A stretch of DNA of 64,000 nucleotides from an uncultured Halocynthiibacter sp. (GTDB taxonomy: Bacteria > Pseudomonadota > Alphaproteobacteria > Rhodobacterales > Rhodobacteraceae). This document shows positions 17,473 to 25,964 of this stretch, in pieces. The first letter of the stretch is position 1, and every line of letters starts with the position of its first letter. Where the stretch lies: positions 52,228 through 116,227 of the forward strand of contig CANNCD010000007.1 of the NCBI GenBank assembly GCA_947503035.1, read 5' to 3'. Below the pieces are notes generated by a model. The model ran no database searches. It was not told where the DNA came from and saw only the letters and a list, made by a program, of their open reading frames with translations. The translations under genes were made by a program, and so were the position numbers.

Positions 17473-17915
17473 GCGACGAGACCCAAGACCTAAACGAAAT
17501 TTACCCCGGTGCTGGCACGTTCCAATTCGGCCACACCAAGGTGATTAACGAACGCCAATTGAAAATGGTGCGCAACAAGAAAAAGACAGCGATGTCCGCG
17601 CCGTACCGTGAATTTATTGGTGATCTGGATTCTTTGCCGATGGTTGGCCGTTGCGATATCGCGGCCAACTGGGACGGCACGCCTGCGCTTGTCATTAAGA
17701 CCCGCGCGGTGCGCAAGGTCCGGTTCGACGAAGTCACCGCAGGTATGGCCAAGGCCGAGGGCGAAAAGTCCCTTGAGCTGTGGCGCGCCCATAAACAGGC
17801 GTATTTGGAAAAAAACGGCGGGTTCAAACCAAGCGATGTTTTGGTGTTTGAACATTTTGAAATGATCGAAGATTTGGCCGGTCTCGCAATTGCCGACGAA
17901 GAGGAAAACTCATGA
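17469..17915 (+). CDS. ASCH-domain protein encoded between pheS and pheT
   Basis: A 148-residue protein with ASCH-domain features: [10 protein letters not shown] near the N-terminus, the basic motif [17 protein letters not shown] in the GKKTAT position (about 33-49), [22 protein letters not shown], and a C-terminal [11 protein letters not shown] strand. ASCH proteins have an RNA-binding-like PUA-related fold; some relatives bind or act on nucleosides. It overlaps both neighbours by ATGA, so it is translationally coupled inside the phenylalanyl-tRNA synthetase operon. This position suggests, but does not show, a link to tRNA or translation. The specific function is unknown. Confidence 0.78.
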   Translation: MSDETQDLNEIYPGAGTFQFGHTKVINERQLKMVRNKKKTAMSAPYREFIGDLDSLPMVGRCDIAANWDGTPALVIKTRAVRKVRFDEVTAGMAKAEGEKSLELWRAHKQAYLEKNGGFKPSDVLVFEHFEMIEDLAGLAIADEEENS

Positions 17916-20320
17916 AATTCACACTCTCATGGCTGAAAACCCATCTTGAAACTGACGCGTCCTTGGATGACATCCTTTACGCGTTGACCGACCTTGGTCT
18001 TGAGGTCGAGGGCGTCGAAGACCCCGCCAAGGCCCTGTCTGATTTCAAAATCGCCAAAATCACCCACGCCGAGCAACACCCAGACGCCGACAAACTGCGC
18101 GTTTGCAAGGTGGATGCCGACGGTGGCGAAACCCAGATCGTGTGTGGTGCACCAAATGCCCGCGAAGGCATCACCGTGGTTCTTGCGACGCCTGGCACCT
18201 ATATCCCGGGTCTCGATATCACGATTAAGGTTGGCAAAATCCGTGGCGTTGAATCCTTTGGGATGATGGCGTCCGAATCCGAGCTTGGCCTGTCCGAAGA
18301 ACATGACGGCATTATCGAATTGCCATCTGGCGAAGTGGGCGAGAACTTTGCCGATTGGTTGGCCGCGCATAACCCCGCCGCCGTTGATCCGGTGATTGAG
18401 ATCGCGATCACGCCAAACCGTCCCGACGCATTGGGTGTGCGTGGCGTTGCGCGTGACCTTGCGGCGCGTGGTTTGGGCACGTTGAAGGCGGAAAAAAACG
18501 CCAAGGTTGAAGGCACATTCGACAGCCCGATCAACGTGACCATTGATGCGGACACTGCCGATGGCTGTCCTGTGTTCATGGGCCGTATGATCAAGGGCGT
18601 GAAAAACGGCCCAAGCCCGAAATGGCTTCAGGATCAGTTGAAGGCCGTTGGCGTGCGCCCGATTTCCGCGCTTGTGGATATCACGAACTTCTTCACCTAT
18701 GACAACAACCGCCCGCTTCACGTGTTTGACGCGGACAAGGTGTCTGGCGATCTGCGCGTGCACCGCGCCAAGGGTGGCGAAGCATTGGTTGCGCTGGACG
18801 ACAAGGAATACACATTTGCCGAAGGCATGATTGTGATCTCTGACGACAAGCAGATCGAAAGCGTCGCTGGCATTATGGGCGGCCTTGACTCTGGCTGTAC
18901 CGAAGAGACCACCAACGTTTTCCTTGAGGCCGCGTTTTGGGAGCCAATCGGCATCGCCAAAACCGGTCGTGCGCTTAAGATCAACTCCGACGCGCGCTAC
19001 CGCAATGAGCGCGGCATCGATCCTGCGTTCAACGCCCCCGCGATGGAACTTGCAACACAGATGATCCTTGATCTTTGTGGCGGTGAGGCGTCCAACGTTG
19101 TGACCGCTGGCGCCGTGCCTGACGTTTCGCGCAGCTACCCGCTTGATACCGACCGCGTGCAGTCGCTTGTCGGTATGGAAATCCCAGCGGATGAGCAGGT
19201 GAAAACCCTCACCGCGCTTGGTTTCGAAGTAAAAGACGGTCAGGCCCATGTTCCGTCGTGGCGTCCTGATGTTCTTGGCTCTGCCGATCTGGTCGAAGAG
19301 GTCGCGCGCGTTGCGTCCCTGACGAAACTTGTCGGCAAACCCATGTCACGCGCATCCGTTGGCGTCCCCGAGGCGATCCTGACGCCGATGCAGAAACGTG
19401 AAACCACGGCGCGTCGCACGGCGGCTGCGCTGGGTTACAACGAATGCGTGACCTATTCCTTCATCGACCAGAAATCTGCGGCCCTGTTTGGCGGCGGCAC
19501 CGATGCGACGAAATTGGCGAACCCGATCTCGTCCGAATTGGCGTACATGCGTCCGGCGTTGATGCCGGCACTGTTGCAGGCAGCGGCACGCAACCAAGCA
19601 CGCGGTTTCGCAGATATGGCCCTGTTTGAGGTTGGCCCAGAATTCTTGGGTGGAGAGCCCGAGGATCAGCGCATTGCCGTCACAGGTATCCTTGTGGGTC
19701 ACACTGGCCCCAAGGATGTGCACGGTGAGCGTCGTGCGGTTGAGGTCTATGATGCCAAGGCCGACGCCGAGGCGATCCTATCGTCAATCGGCGCACCTGA
19801 ACGCGTGCAAATCATTCGTGGCGCGTCTGATGCGTGGCACCCTGGTCGGTCGGGTCAAATCTGTCTTGGTCCGAAAAAAATCATGGCTGTCTTTGGCGAA
19901 ATCCACCCCAAGGTTTTGGCCGAGATGGACGTCAAAGGTCCGGCAGTTGCCTTCACGGTTTACCTTGAACAGCCACCAATGCCACGTCGCAAAAACGCGA
20001 CTCGTCCGGCATTGGGCGCAAGCGATCTTCAGGCGGTTGAACGTGATTTCGCATTTGTGGTTGATACATCGGTTGAGGCGCTGACGCTGATCAACGCGGC
20101 GGCTGGTGCCGATCCAAAGCTGATCGAAAGCGTACATCTGTTCGATGAATTCAGCGGCGAAAAGGCCGAAGCGCAGATGGGTGAGGGCAAAAAATCCCTT
20201 GCGGTGACCGTGCGCCTTCAGCCCAAGACCGAGACGCTCAAGGAAAAAGACATCGAGGATGTCGCGGCCAAGATCCTGCAAAAGGTTCAAAAGGCAACCG
20301 GCGGCACATTGCGCGGCTAG
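17912..20320 (+). CDS. pheT: phenylalanine--tRNA ligase subunit beta
   Basis: An 802-residue beta subunit. Domains in order: N-terminal B1 and EMAP-like tRNA-binding fold (about 1-150, with HPDADKLRVCKVD), B3/B4 editing region that hydrolyses Tyr-tRNA-Phe (about 210-385), B5 (about 400-475), a catalytic-like core, and a C-terminal anticodon-binding FDX-ACB domain (about 709-801). It overlaps the ASCH gene by ATGA. Length matches the family. Confidence 0.97.
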   Translation: MKFTLSWLKTHLETDASLDDILYALTDLGLEVEGVEDPAKALSDFKIAKITHAEQHPDADKLRVCKVDADGGETQIVCGAPNAREGITVVLATPGTYIPGLDITIKVGKIRGVESFGMMASESELGLSEEHDGIIELPSGEVGENFADWLAAHNPAAVDPVIEIAITPNRPDALGVRGVARDLAARGLGTLKAEKNAKVEGTFDSPINVTIDADTADGCPVFMGRMIKGVKNGPSPKWLQDQLKAVGVRPISALVDITNFFTYDNNRPLHVFDADKVSGDLRVHRAKGGEALVALDDKEYTFAEGMIVISDDKQIESVAGIMGGLDSGCTEETTNVFLEAAFWEPIGIAKTGRALKINSDARYRNERGIDPAFNAPAMELATQMILDLCGGEASNVVTAGAVPDVSRSYPLDTDRVQSLVGMEIPADEQVKTLTALGFEVKDGQAHVPSWRPDVLGSADLVEEVARVASLTKLVGKPMSRASVGVPEAILTPMQKRETTARRTAAALGYNECVTYSFIDQKSAALFGGGTDATKLANPISSELAYMRPALMPALLQAAARNQARGFADMALFEVGPEFLGGEPEDQRIAVTGILVGHTGPKDVHGERRAVEVYDAKADAEAILSSIGAPERVQIIRGASDAWHPGRSGQICLGPKKIMAVFGEIHPKVLAEMDVKGPAVAFTVYLEQPPMPRRKNATRPALGASDLQAVERDFAFVVDTSVEALTLINAAAGADPKLIESVHLFDEFSGEKAEAQMGEGKKSLAVTVRLQPKTETLKEKDIEDVAAKILQKVQKATGGTLRG

Positions 20321-20326
20321 GATATC

Positions 20327-20353
20327 AGGGGCGCGCAATGTGCGCCCCTTTTC
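20327..20353 (+). terminator. probable intrinsic terminator after pheT
   Basis: 8-bp GC stem AGGGGCGC/GCGCCCCT (20327-20334 with 20342-20349), 7-nt loop, followed by TTTCATTTTTA. It lies seven bases after the pheT stop and just before the YtoQ ribosome-binding site. Confidence 0.75.
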
Positions 20354-20373
20354 ATTTTTATTGGGGCATAAAT

Positions 20374-20850
20374 ATGGGACTTAAGGTTTATCTTTCTGGT
20401 GAAATTCACACAGATTGGCGGGATCAAATCGTGGCGGCTGCGGCGGATTTGCCGGTGTCATTCGCGGCGCCTGTGACCGACCATGAGGCGTCCGACATGT
20501 GTGGCGTTGCGATTTTGGGGGCCGAGACCGACAAATTCTGGGCGGACCACAAGGGCGCAAAATTGAATGCGATCCGCACCCGAAGCCAGATCGAGCAGGT
20601 CGACATTGTCGTCGTGCGGTTCGGCGACAAATACAAACAATGGAACGCGGCGTTTGACGCGGGCTATGCGGCGGCTCTGGGGAAAACCTTGATCGTGATG
20701 CATGGGCCAGAAAATCAGCATGCGCTGAAGGAAATCGATGCTGCGGCCCTTGCGGTTGCGCAGACCCCGCAACAGGTGGCGGATGTGCTACGCTATGTTT
20801 TGACGGGCCGCATTCCAGAGACCCCCGTCGAAGACGACGCAGAAGAATAA
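20374..20850 (+). CDS. YtoQ family protein
   Basis: A 158-residue protein starting with MGLKVYLSGEIHTDWRDQI, the YtoQ family signature, with a nucleoside 2-deoxyribosyltransferase-like Rossmann fold (VDIVVVRFGDKYKQWNAAFD, then TLIVMHGPE). The catalytic activity is not established for the family. The start is set at the ATG after GGGGCATAAAT; an upstream in-frame codon would lie in the pheT terminator. It is flanked on both sides by terminator hairpins, so it is probably a single-gene unit. Confidence 0.85.
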   Translation: MGLKVYLSGEIHTDWRDQIVAAAADLPVSFAAPVTDHEASDMCGVAILGAETDKFWADHKGAKLNAIRTRSQIEQVDIVVVRFGDKYKQWNAAFDAGYAAALGKTLIVMHGPENQHALKEIDAAALAVAQTPQQVADVLRYVLTGRIPETPVEDDAEE

Positions 20851-20851
20851 G

Positions 20852-20881
20852 AAAAGGGGCACCCGTTTGGGCGCCCCTTTG
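20852..20881. terminator. bidirectional terminator between YtoQ and GST genes
   Basis: Stem AAAGGGGC-ACCC/GGGC-GCCCCTTT with one A-C mismatch and GTTT loop, from about 20854 to 20880. T-runs are present on both strands. Confidence 0.85.
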
Positions 20882-20884
20882 TCG

Positions 20885-21568
20885 TTAGAGGTCCTTGGCG
20901 ACCGCGGGGCGGGCGTTGAATCGATCCAGATAGGCGGGAACATTGCGCAGCTCTTCCCAGCCCACCAATTCGGTCGCACCATCGCCACCCGATACAAGGC
21001 TATGAAGCCACGGGGCAATGGCGATATCGGCGATTGAGAATTCCCCAACAACCCAGTCTTGGCCTTCGAGCTGTTTATCAAGGACGGTCAACAAACGCTT
21101 GCTCTCGTCGGCGTAGCGTTGCTGTGGGCGCTTATCTTCAAAGTCTTTGCCGCCATAACGATAGAAGAACCCAAGCTGCCCCAGCATCGGGCCAAGGCCG
21201 CCCATCTGCCACATGAGCCACTGGATAGTCTCGGCGCGTTTCACAGGATCGGTGGACAAAAGCGCGCCGTGCTTCTCGGCCAAATAAATCAGGATCGCGC
21301 CGCTTTCGAACAATGGCATCGCGCCATCTGGGCCGTTCGGATCGATGATCGCAGGGATTTTGTTGTTCGGCGCAATTTCCAGAAAACCGGGCGTGAATTG
21401 ATCGCCATCCATGATCGAAATCGTGTGAAAATCGTAGGGAACGCCTAGCTCATCAAGCGCGATTGAAATCTTACGGCCGTTCGGTGTGCCAAGGGAATAG
21501 AGCTGAATATGCTCGGGATTTACGGGCGGCAGATCCTTTGAGATCTGGAAATCGGACAATGTGCGCAT
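20885..21568 (-). CDS. glutathione S-transferase family protein (YghU/Nu-class-like)
   Basis: A 227-residue GST. The N-terminal thioredoxin-like domain (about 20-105) carries SLGTPNGRKISIALDELG, the signature of the Nu/YghU-YfcG group that uses two glutathione molecules and has disulfide-bond reductase activity, and the glutathione-binding NNKIPAIIDP and ESGAILIYLAEK. The C-terminal helical domain is at about 115-225. It stands alone, with terminators on one side and the divergent mscL on the other. Confidence 0.88.
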   Translation of the reverse strand: MRTLSDFQISKDLPPVNPEHIQLYSLGTPNGRKISIALDELGVPYDFHTISIMDGDQFTPGFLEIAPNNKIPAIIDPNGPDGAMPLFESGAILIYLAEKHGALLSTDPVKRAETIQWLMWQMGGLGPMLGQLGFFYRYGGKDFEDKRPQQRYADESKRLLTVLDKQLEGQDWVVGEFSIADIAIAPWLHSLVSGGDGATELVGWEELRNVPAYLDRFNARPAVAKDL

Positions 21569-21701
21569 GGGGCTACCTTTCGTTTAGGGGGTATAAGTAG
21601 CCATTTCTCCCCATGAAAAAAGGGGTGCAAAGTGCAAATAGTTCCTTAATGTAACCGTGCACGCAAAAATGCGGCATGTAAAAAGGGAAAAGGGACAGAA
21701 A

Positions 21702-22124
21702 ATGCTTAAAGAATTCAAGGACTTCATCGCCAAGGGTAACGTCATGGACATGGCCGTTGGTATTATTATCGGTGCTGCGTTCACGGCAATTGTGAAATCG
21801 CTTGTGTCTGATTTGATCAACCCGATCATCGGCTTGTTCATGGGCGGCGTTGATTTCGTTAACAAATTCATCATCCTAGGCGAAGGCGAATTCGCAACAC
21901 TGGCCGAGGCCCAAGAAGCCGGCGCAAGCGTGTTTGCCTATGGTTCGTTCATCATGGCGATCATCAACTTCCTGATCATCGCATTCGTTGTGTTCATGCT
22001 TGTTCGCTACGTGAACAGAGTAAAAGAAGCGACAGCCAAGCAAGAAGAAGCAGTCGAAGAAGCACCAGCAGGCCCAACCGAGTTGGACATCCTGACTGAG
22101 ATCCGCGACTCTCTTAAGAAGTAA
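21702..22124 (+). CDS. mscL: large-conductance mechanosensitive channel MscL
   Basis: A 140-residue inner-membrane protein that opens under high membrane tension to release solutes. The N-terminal amphipathic helix [20 protein letters not shown] leads into membrane segment 1 (about 15-45) with the gate glycines and alanines, a periplasmic loop, membrane segment 2 (about 78-102) and a charged cytoplasmic helix ending [11 protein letters not shown]. The start is the ATG preceded by AAAAGGGACAG; longer upstream codons lack family similarity. Confidence 0.96.
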   Translation: MLKEFKDFIAKGNVMDMAVGIIIGAAFTAIVKSLVSDLINPIIGLFMGGVDFVNKFIILGEGEFATLAEAQEAGASVFAYGSFIMAIINFLIIAFVVFMLVRYVNRVKEATAKQEEAVEEAPAGPTELDILTEIRDSLKK

Positions 22125-22144
22125 GCCGACCGACGTGATTTGGG

Positions 22145-22172
22145 AAGGCCCGCCAATTTGGCGGGCCTTTTG
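22145..22172 (+). terminator. intrinsic terminator after mscL
   Basis: Perfect 11-bp stem (22145-22155 with 22159-22169), three-base loop ATT, then TTTT. It also lies just beyond the 3' end of the convergent ald gene. Confidence 0.88.
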
Positions 22173-22174
22173 CG

Positions 22175-23293
22175 TTACAGGGCGAGGGCGGCCTCGGGGG
22201 TGATCACGTCATATCCTAGGGCCTTGCCAACGGCGTCATAGGTGACGTGACCCGCATGTACGTTCAACCCATTCATCAGATGTGGATCGTCGCTACAGGC
22301 GGCCTTCCAGCCCTTGTCCGCAAGCGCAAGCATGAACGGAAGCGTGGCATTCCCAAGCGCGAGCGTCGAGGTGCGCGCAACGGCACCGGGCATGTTGGCA
22401 ACGCAGTAATGCATGACGCCGTCGACCTCATAGATCGGGTCTTGGTGGGTCGTGGCGCGGGAGGTTTCAAAACAGCCCCCCTGATCAATCGCGACATCCA
22501 CCAGGACCGCACCCGGTTTCATTGTCGCCAGCTGCGCACGTGAAATCAGTTTCGGCGCAGCGGCCCCCGGAACAAGCACGGCACCCACAACCATATCGGC
22601 CGTCGCGATCAATTCCGCGGTGCGTGCGGCGGTGGCATAGCCATTCTTGAACTGGCCGCCAAACACGTCATCCAAATACCGCAGACGATCAAGCGAACGG
22701 TCCAGAACGGTGACGTCCGCGCCCATCCCGCTGGCGACACGGGCCGCTTGGGTGCCAACAACGCCGCCGCCAATCACGACAACCTTGGCGGGTCCAACAC
22801 CGGGGACGCCGCCCATCAGAACGCCACGCCCACCGTTGGCCTTTTGCAGGGTCCATGACCCAACCTGTGGCGCAAGGCGTCCTGCGACCTCGGACATGGG
22901 CGCCAACAGGGGCAGGGTGCCGTTGGCCGCCGTGACGGTTTCATAGGCGATCGCCGTGCAGCCGCTTTTGATCAGGTCTTCGGTTTGGGCGGCATCGGGG
23001 GCCAAGTGTAGATAGGTGAACAACAATTGCCCCTCGCGCAGCATCGCGCGCTCAACGGCTTGGGGTTCTTTGACTTTGACGATCATATCCGCGGTCGCGA
23101 AAATCTCGGGGGCCGTTCCGATAATTTGCGCGCCTGCGTTGATATATTCTGCGTCGGTAAATCCTGCGCCGTCTCCGGCGTGGGTTTCGATCAGCACCTC
23201 ATGGCCACGTGCCACCGCTTCTTGGGCGGCACTGGGGGTAATTCCGACGCGGAACTCCTGAGGTTTGATTTCTTTTGGGCATCCGATTTTCAT
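22175..23293 (-). CDS. ald: alanine dehydrogenase
   Basis: A 372-residue NAD-dependent enzyme interconverting L-alanine and pyruvate plus ammonia. Landmarks are MKIGCPKEIKPQEFRVGITP at the start, the catalytic lysine region VKVKEPQ, LFTYLHLA with the active-site His, the Rossmann motif VIGGGVVGTQAA (about 172-183), and a C-terminal ATLPFML. GGAGAGAG precedes the ATG at 23293; an upstream extension in the same frame overlaps the divergent regulator and is rejected. The divergent Lrp/AsnC gene is its likely regulator. Confidence 0.96.
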   Translation of the reverse strand: MKIGCPKEIKPQEFRVGITPSAAQEAVARGHEVLIETHAGDGAGFTDAEYINAGAQIIGTAPEIFATADMIVKVKEPQAVERAMLREGQLLFTYLHLAPDAAQTEDLIKSGCTAIAYETVTAANGTLPLLAPMSEVAGRLAPQVGSWTLQKANGGRGVLMGGVPGVGPAKVVVIGGGVVGTQAARVASGMGADVTVLDRSLDRLRYLDDVFGGQFKNGYATAARTAELIATADMVVGAVLVPGAAAPKLISRAQLATMKPGAVLVDVAIDQGGCFETSRATTHQDPIYEVDGVMHYCVANMPGAVARTSTLALGNATLPFMLALADKGWKAACSDDPHLMNGLNVHAGHVTYDAVGKALGYDVITPEAALAL

Positions 23294-23423
23294 AGCTCTC
23301 TCCTTGATGGATAGAAGTATGTGCGCAAAATTGTCGAATTTGATGCGTATTATTGTGTATTTTTGCAAAAAGATGGGATATACTTGCTGCGATATCCGAA
23401 ATTCATCGAAGGAAGTTCGATAA
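23294..23423. promoter_or_regulatory. ald/lrp divergent control region
   Basis: 130 bp of AT-rich sequence between ald and the Lrp-family gene. It holds the perfect 10-bp palindrome TTTTGCAAAA at 23361-23370 and a GTGCGCAAAATT half-element at about 23322-23333. Lrp/AsnC proteins commonly bind such AT-rich imperfect palindromes and often control a divergent ald. The assignment as operator is inference. Confidence 0.55.
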
Positions 23424-23882
23424 ATGAGCTTAGACAGCGTAGATCGTCGCATTTTGCGAGAACTCCAGCGCAGCGGCCGTATTTCCAATGCGGACCTTGC
23501 TGACAAGATTAACCTATCCGCGTCCGCCTGTCACCGTCGCGTTCAACGTCTTGAAACCGATGGATATATCGACAGCTATGTTGCATTGGTCAATTCGCGC
23601 AAAGCCGAGTGTCCGATGACGATTATGGTGGAAATCACCCTGTCATCGCAAGCGGATGAGGTTCTGAGTGCATTTGAAAAGGCAGTCGCGCGAATCCCCG
23701 AGGTTCTTGAATGCTATTTGATGACGGGGTCGGCCGATTACCTGTTGAAGGTGGTTGCGCCGGATACCGAAGGGTTCGCAATGCTTCACCGCAAACATCT
23801 GGCAAGCCTACCGGGTGTTGGACAGATGAAAAGCTCGATCGCGCTGCGGACCGTGTGTAAAACCACGGCCTTGCCGATCTAA
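23424..23882 (+). CDS. Lrp/AsnC family transcriptional regulator (probable ald regulator)
   Basis: A 152-residue feast/famine regulator. The N-terminal helix-turn-helix is at about 4-63 (DRRILRELQRSGRISNADLADKINLS, recognition helix SASACHRRVQRLE), followed by the RAM ligand-binding domain at about 70-145. It is divergent from ald, the arrangement seen for alanine-responsive activators in alphaproteobacteria. Binding of L-alanine is inferred from that context. AAGGAAG precedes the ATG. Confidence 0.88.
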   Translation: MSLDSVDRRILRELQRSGRISNADLADKINLSASACHRRVQRLETDGYIDSYVALVNSRKAECPMTIMVEITLSSQADEVLSAFEKAVARIPEVLECYLMTGSADYLLKVVAPDTEGFAMLHRKHLASLPGVGQMKSSIALRTVCKTTALPI

Positions 23883-23884
23883 CA

Positions 23885-23913
23885 AAAAACCCCCGCAATT
23901 TGCACTGCGGGGG
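23885..23913 (-). terminator. bidirectional terminator, strongest for rpsU
   Basis: 8-bp stem CCCCCGCA/TGCGGGGG (23890-23897 with 23906-23913). The A-run at 23884-23889 becomes a U-run on the minus strand, so it mainly ends rpsU transcription; on the plus strand the tail TCTTG is weaker. Confidence 0.85.
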
Positions 23914-23953
23914 TCTTGTGGTCACCGAGATGACCTAGATATCGAATATACGC

Positions 23954-24160
23954 TTAGAGCATACCTTCGCGCTGAGCTTTCTTACGAGCGAGCTTACGGG
24001 AGCGACGAATTGCTTCGGCTTTCTCGCGAGCTTTCTTCTCAGATGGTTTCTCAAAATGTTGCTTAAGCTTCATTTCACGAAATACACCTTCACGCTGAAG
24101 TTTCTTTTTCAGAGCACGAAGAGCTTGGTCTACGTTATTATCACGAACACTAACCTGCAT
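23954..24160 (-). CDS. rpsU: 30S ribosomal protein bS21
   Basis: A 68-residue, very basic small-subunit protein with the family pattern [29 protein letters not shown] and a lysine/arginine-rich tail. It is needed for efficient translation initiation. GAGAGGTGGTGAAAACC precedes the ATG. It stands alone, divergent from the COQ9 gene. Confidence 0.97.
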   Translation of the reverse strand: MQVSVRDNNVDQALRALKKKLQREGVFREMKLKQHFEKPSEKKAREKAEAIRRSRKLARKKAQREGML

Positions 24161-24273
24161 GTGGTTTTCACCACCTCTCTAAGTTGGATTTGCAAAATTG
24201 CAGGAAGCCGCCATATAGCAAAGTGAATTGGTTTTGTCTACTATGGGGCGAACCCAAATATCGGAGACCGCAG

Positions 24274-24981
24274 ATGCCAGAGATGATTGACGGCGTATCA
24301 GACCGCAAACAGGCCCTTTTGGATGCTATTTTGATGCATGTTGTGTTCGATGGTTGGTCGGATGAGGCATTTTCGGCCGCCGCAGCCGATTGCGACATGG
24401 ATGAGGTCGCCGCGCGCAGCCTATGTCCAAGGGGCGCGATTGACCTTGCGGGCATGTATCACCGTGCGGGTGATTCGGTGATGATCGCCAAGGCGCGCGA
24501 AAATGCCGATGCTCTGGCGCAGATGCGTTATAGCGAGCGCGTCGCGACATTGATCGAATGGCGGATTGATGCCGTTGATGACAAAGAAGCCGTGCGCAAG
24601 GCCAGCGTCTTGTTCGCCATGCCCCAGAATGTGACCGAAGGCGCGAAACTTGTTTGGGGTACTGCCGATGCGATTTGGAACGTGTTGGGTGATACGTCTG
24701 ATGACGTGAATTGGTATTCGAAACGCACGATCCTGTCGGGTGTTTACGGGTCTTGCATCGTGTTCTGGCTGGGCGACGAGAGCGAAAACCACGTGGATAC
24801 GCGCGGCTTTATCCAGCGTCGTATCGACAACGTCATGCAATTCGAAAAGGCCAAGGGCGTCGCCCGTAAGAACCCCGTTCTTGCGCCGCTGATGTCATTG
24901 ACCGGTGCCCTATTCGCGGGTGTTAAGGCCCCCGTTGAACGTGATGATCTTCCGGGCCGTTGGGCTCCAAAGGAAAACTAA
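24274..24981 (+). CDS. COQ9 family protein
   Basis: A 235-residue COQ9 homologue. COQ9 binds lipids and assists ubiquinone biosynthesis, in mitochondria by helping the COQ7 hydroxylase. The alphaproteobacterial form has a TetR-like N-terminal region (residues about 8-80) and the conserved C-terminal WYSKRTILSGVYGSCIVFWLGD. The start is the ATG after CGGAGACCGCAG. The quinone oxidoreductase gene follows five bases after its stop, which suggests one operon devoted to quinone biology. Confidence 0.88.
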   Translation: MPEMIDGVSDRKQALLDAILMHVVFDGWSDEAFSAAAADCDMDEVAARSLCPRGAIDLAGMYHRAGDSVMIAKARENADALAQMRYSERVATLIEWRIDAVDDKEAVRKASVLFAMPQNVTEGAKLVWGTADAIWNVLGDTSDDVNWYSKRTILSGVYGSCIVFWLGDESENHVDTRGFIQRRIDNVMQFEKAKGVARKNPVLAPLMSLTGALFAGVKAPVERDDLPGRWAPKEN

Positions 24982-24986
24982 TACCC

Positions 24987-25964
24987 ATGCGCGCAGTCGA
25001 AATTACCACCGCTGGTGGTCCCGAAGTTCTGGTCGAAACGACCCGTGACATTCCAACCCCTAAGGCGGGCGAGGTGGTGATCAAGCTGGCCTATGCCGGC
25101 ATCAACCGTCCCGATGCGTTGCAGCGCGCGGGGCTCTATCGTGCGCCGGCGGACGCGTCCGACCTTCCTGGTCTCGAAGGGGCGGGCGTTGTGCATGCGG
25201 TGGGCGAGGGCGTTGATCTGGCCATTGGTGACCGCGTCTGCGCCCTGTTCCCCGGTGGGGCCTATGCCGAATACGCGGCGACGCCCGCGGCCCACGTTTT
25301 GCCGATCCCCGATGGGATGGATTTGCGCGCGGCGGCCTGTTTGCCCGAGACGTTTTTCACCGTCTGGTCCAACGTATTCCAACGCGCGGGTCTTGTCGCG
25401 GATGAGGTGTTCTTGGTTCACGGCGGCACGTCGGGCATCGGCACGACGGCGATCCAATTGGCGAAAACTTTTGGCGCGCGGGTGTTCGCGACGGCAGGAT
25501 CAGACGAGAAATGCGCCGCCTGTGTTGAGCTCGGCGCCGAGCGTGCGATCAATTACCACAACGAGGATTTCGTCGAGGTGCTGCGCGAAGCGGGCGGGGC
25601 CGATGTGATCCTTGATATGGTGGGTGGCGACTATATCCCCCGCAATATCAAATCCTTGGCCGATGATGGCCGTCTTGTGCAAATCGCGTTCCTGACCGGC
25701 CCCAAGGCCAATGTGAACTTTGCCCAAGTCATGCTACGCCGTCTGACCATCACCGGAAGCACGCTTCGTCCGCAATCCGATGCGGCCAAGGCCGTAATCA
25801 CGGATGAGCTTCGCACCGATGTCTGGCCGTTGATTTCACGGGGCGACATCGCCCCCATCATCGATAGCGAATTTGACCTCTCCGAGGCCGCCGCCGCCCA
25901 TACACGCATGGAAAGCAACGCCCATATTGGCAAGATCGTCTTGCGGATCAACGCACAGGTGTAA
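24987..25964 (+). CDS. NAD(P)H-quinone oxidoreductase (zinc-less MDR family)
   Basis: A 325-residue medium-chain dehydrogenase/reductase of the quinone oxidoreductase group (PIG3/QOR-like). The N-terminal GroES-like domain has AGINRPDALQRAGLY and GLEGAGVVHAVGEGV. The NADPH site is VHGGTSGIGTTAIQLAKTFGARV (about 142-164). No catalytic or structural zinc cysteines are seen, as expected for QOR. It starts just after COQ9 with AAAGGAAA upstream and overlaps the RNase T2 gene tail-to-tail by 17 nt. Confidence 0.88.
   Translation: MRAVEITTAGGPEVLVETTRDIPTPKAGEVVIKLAYAGINRPDALQRAGLYRAPADASDLPGLEGAGVVHAVGEGVDLAIGDRVCALFPGGAYAEYAATPAAHVLPIPDGMDLRAAACLPETFFTVWSNVFQRAGLVADEVFLVHGGTSGIGTTAIQLAKTFGARVFATAGSDEKCAACVELGAERAINYHNEDFVEVLREAGGADVILDMVGGDYIPRNIKSLADDGRLVQIAFLTGPKANVNFAQVMLRRLTITGSTLRPQSDAAKAVITDELRTDVWPLISRGDIAPIIDSEFDLSEAAAAHTRMESNAHIGKIVLRINAQV

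Noticed and set aside
17927..19249. 440-codon antisense frame over pheT
   Set aside because: It is a mirror of the biased pheT codons; no start site or domain supports it.
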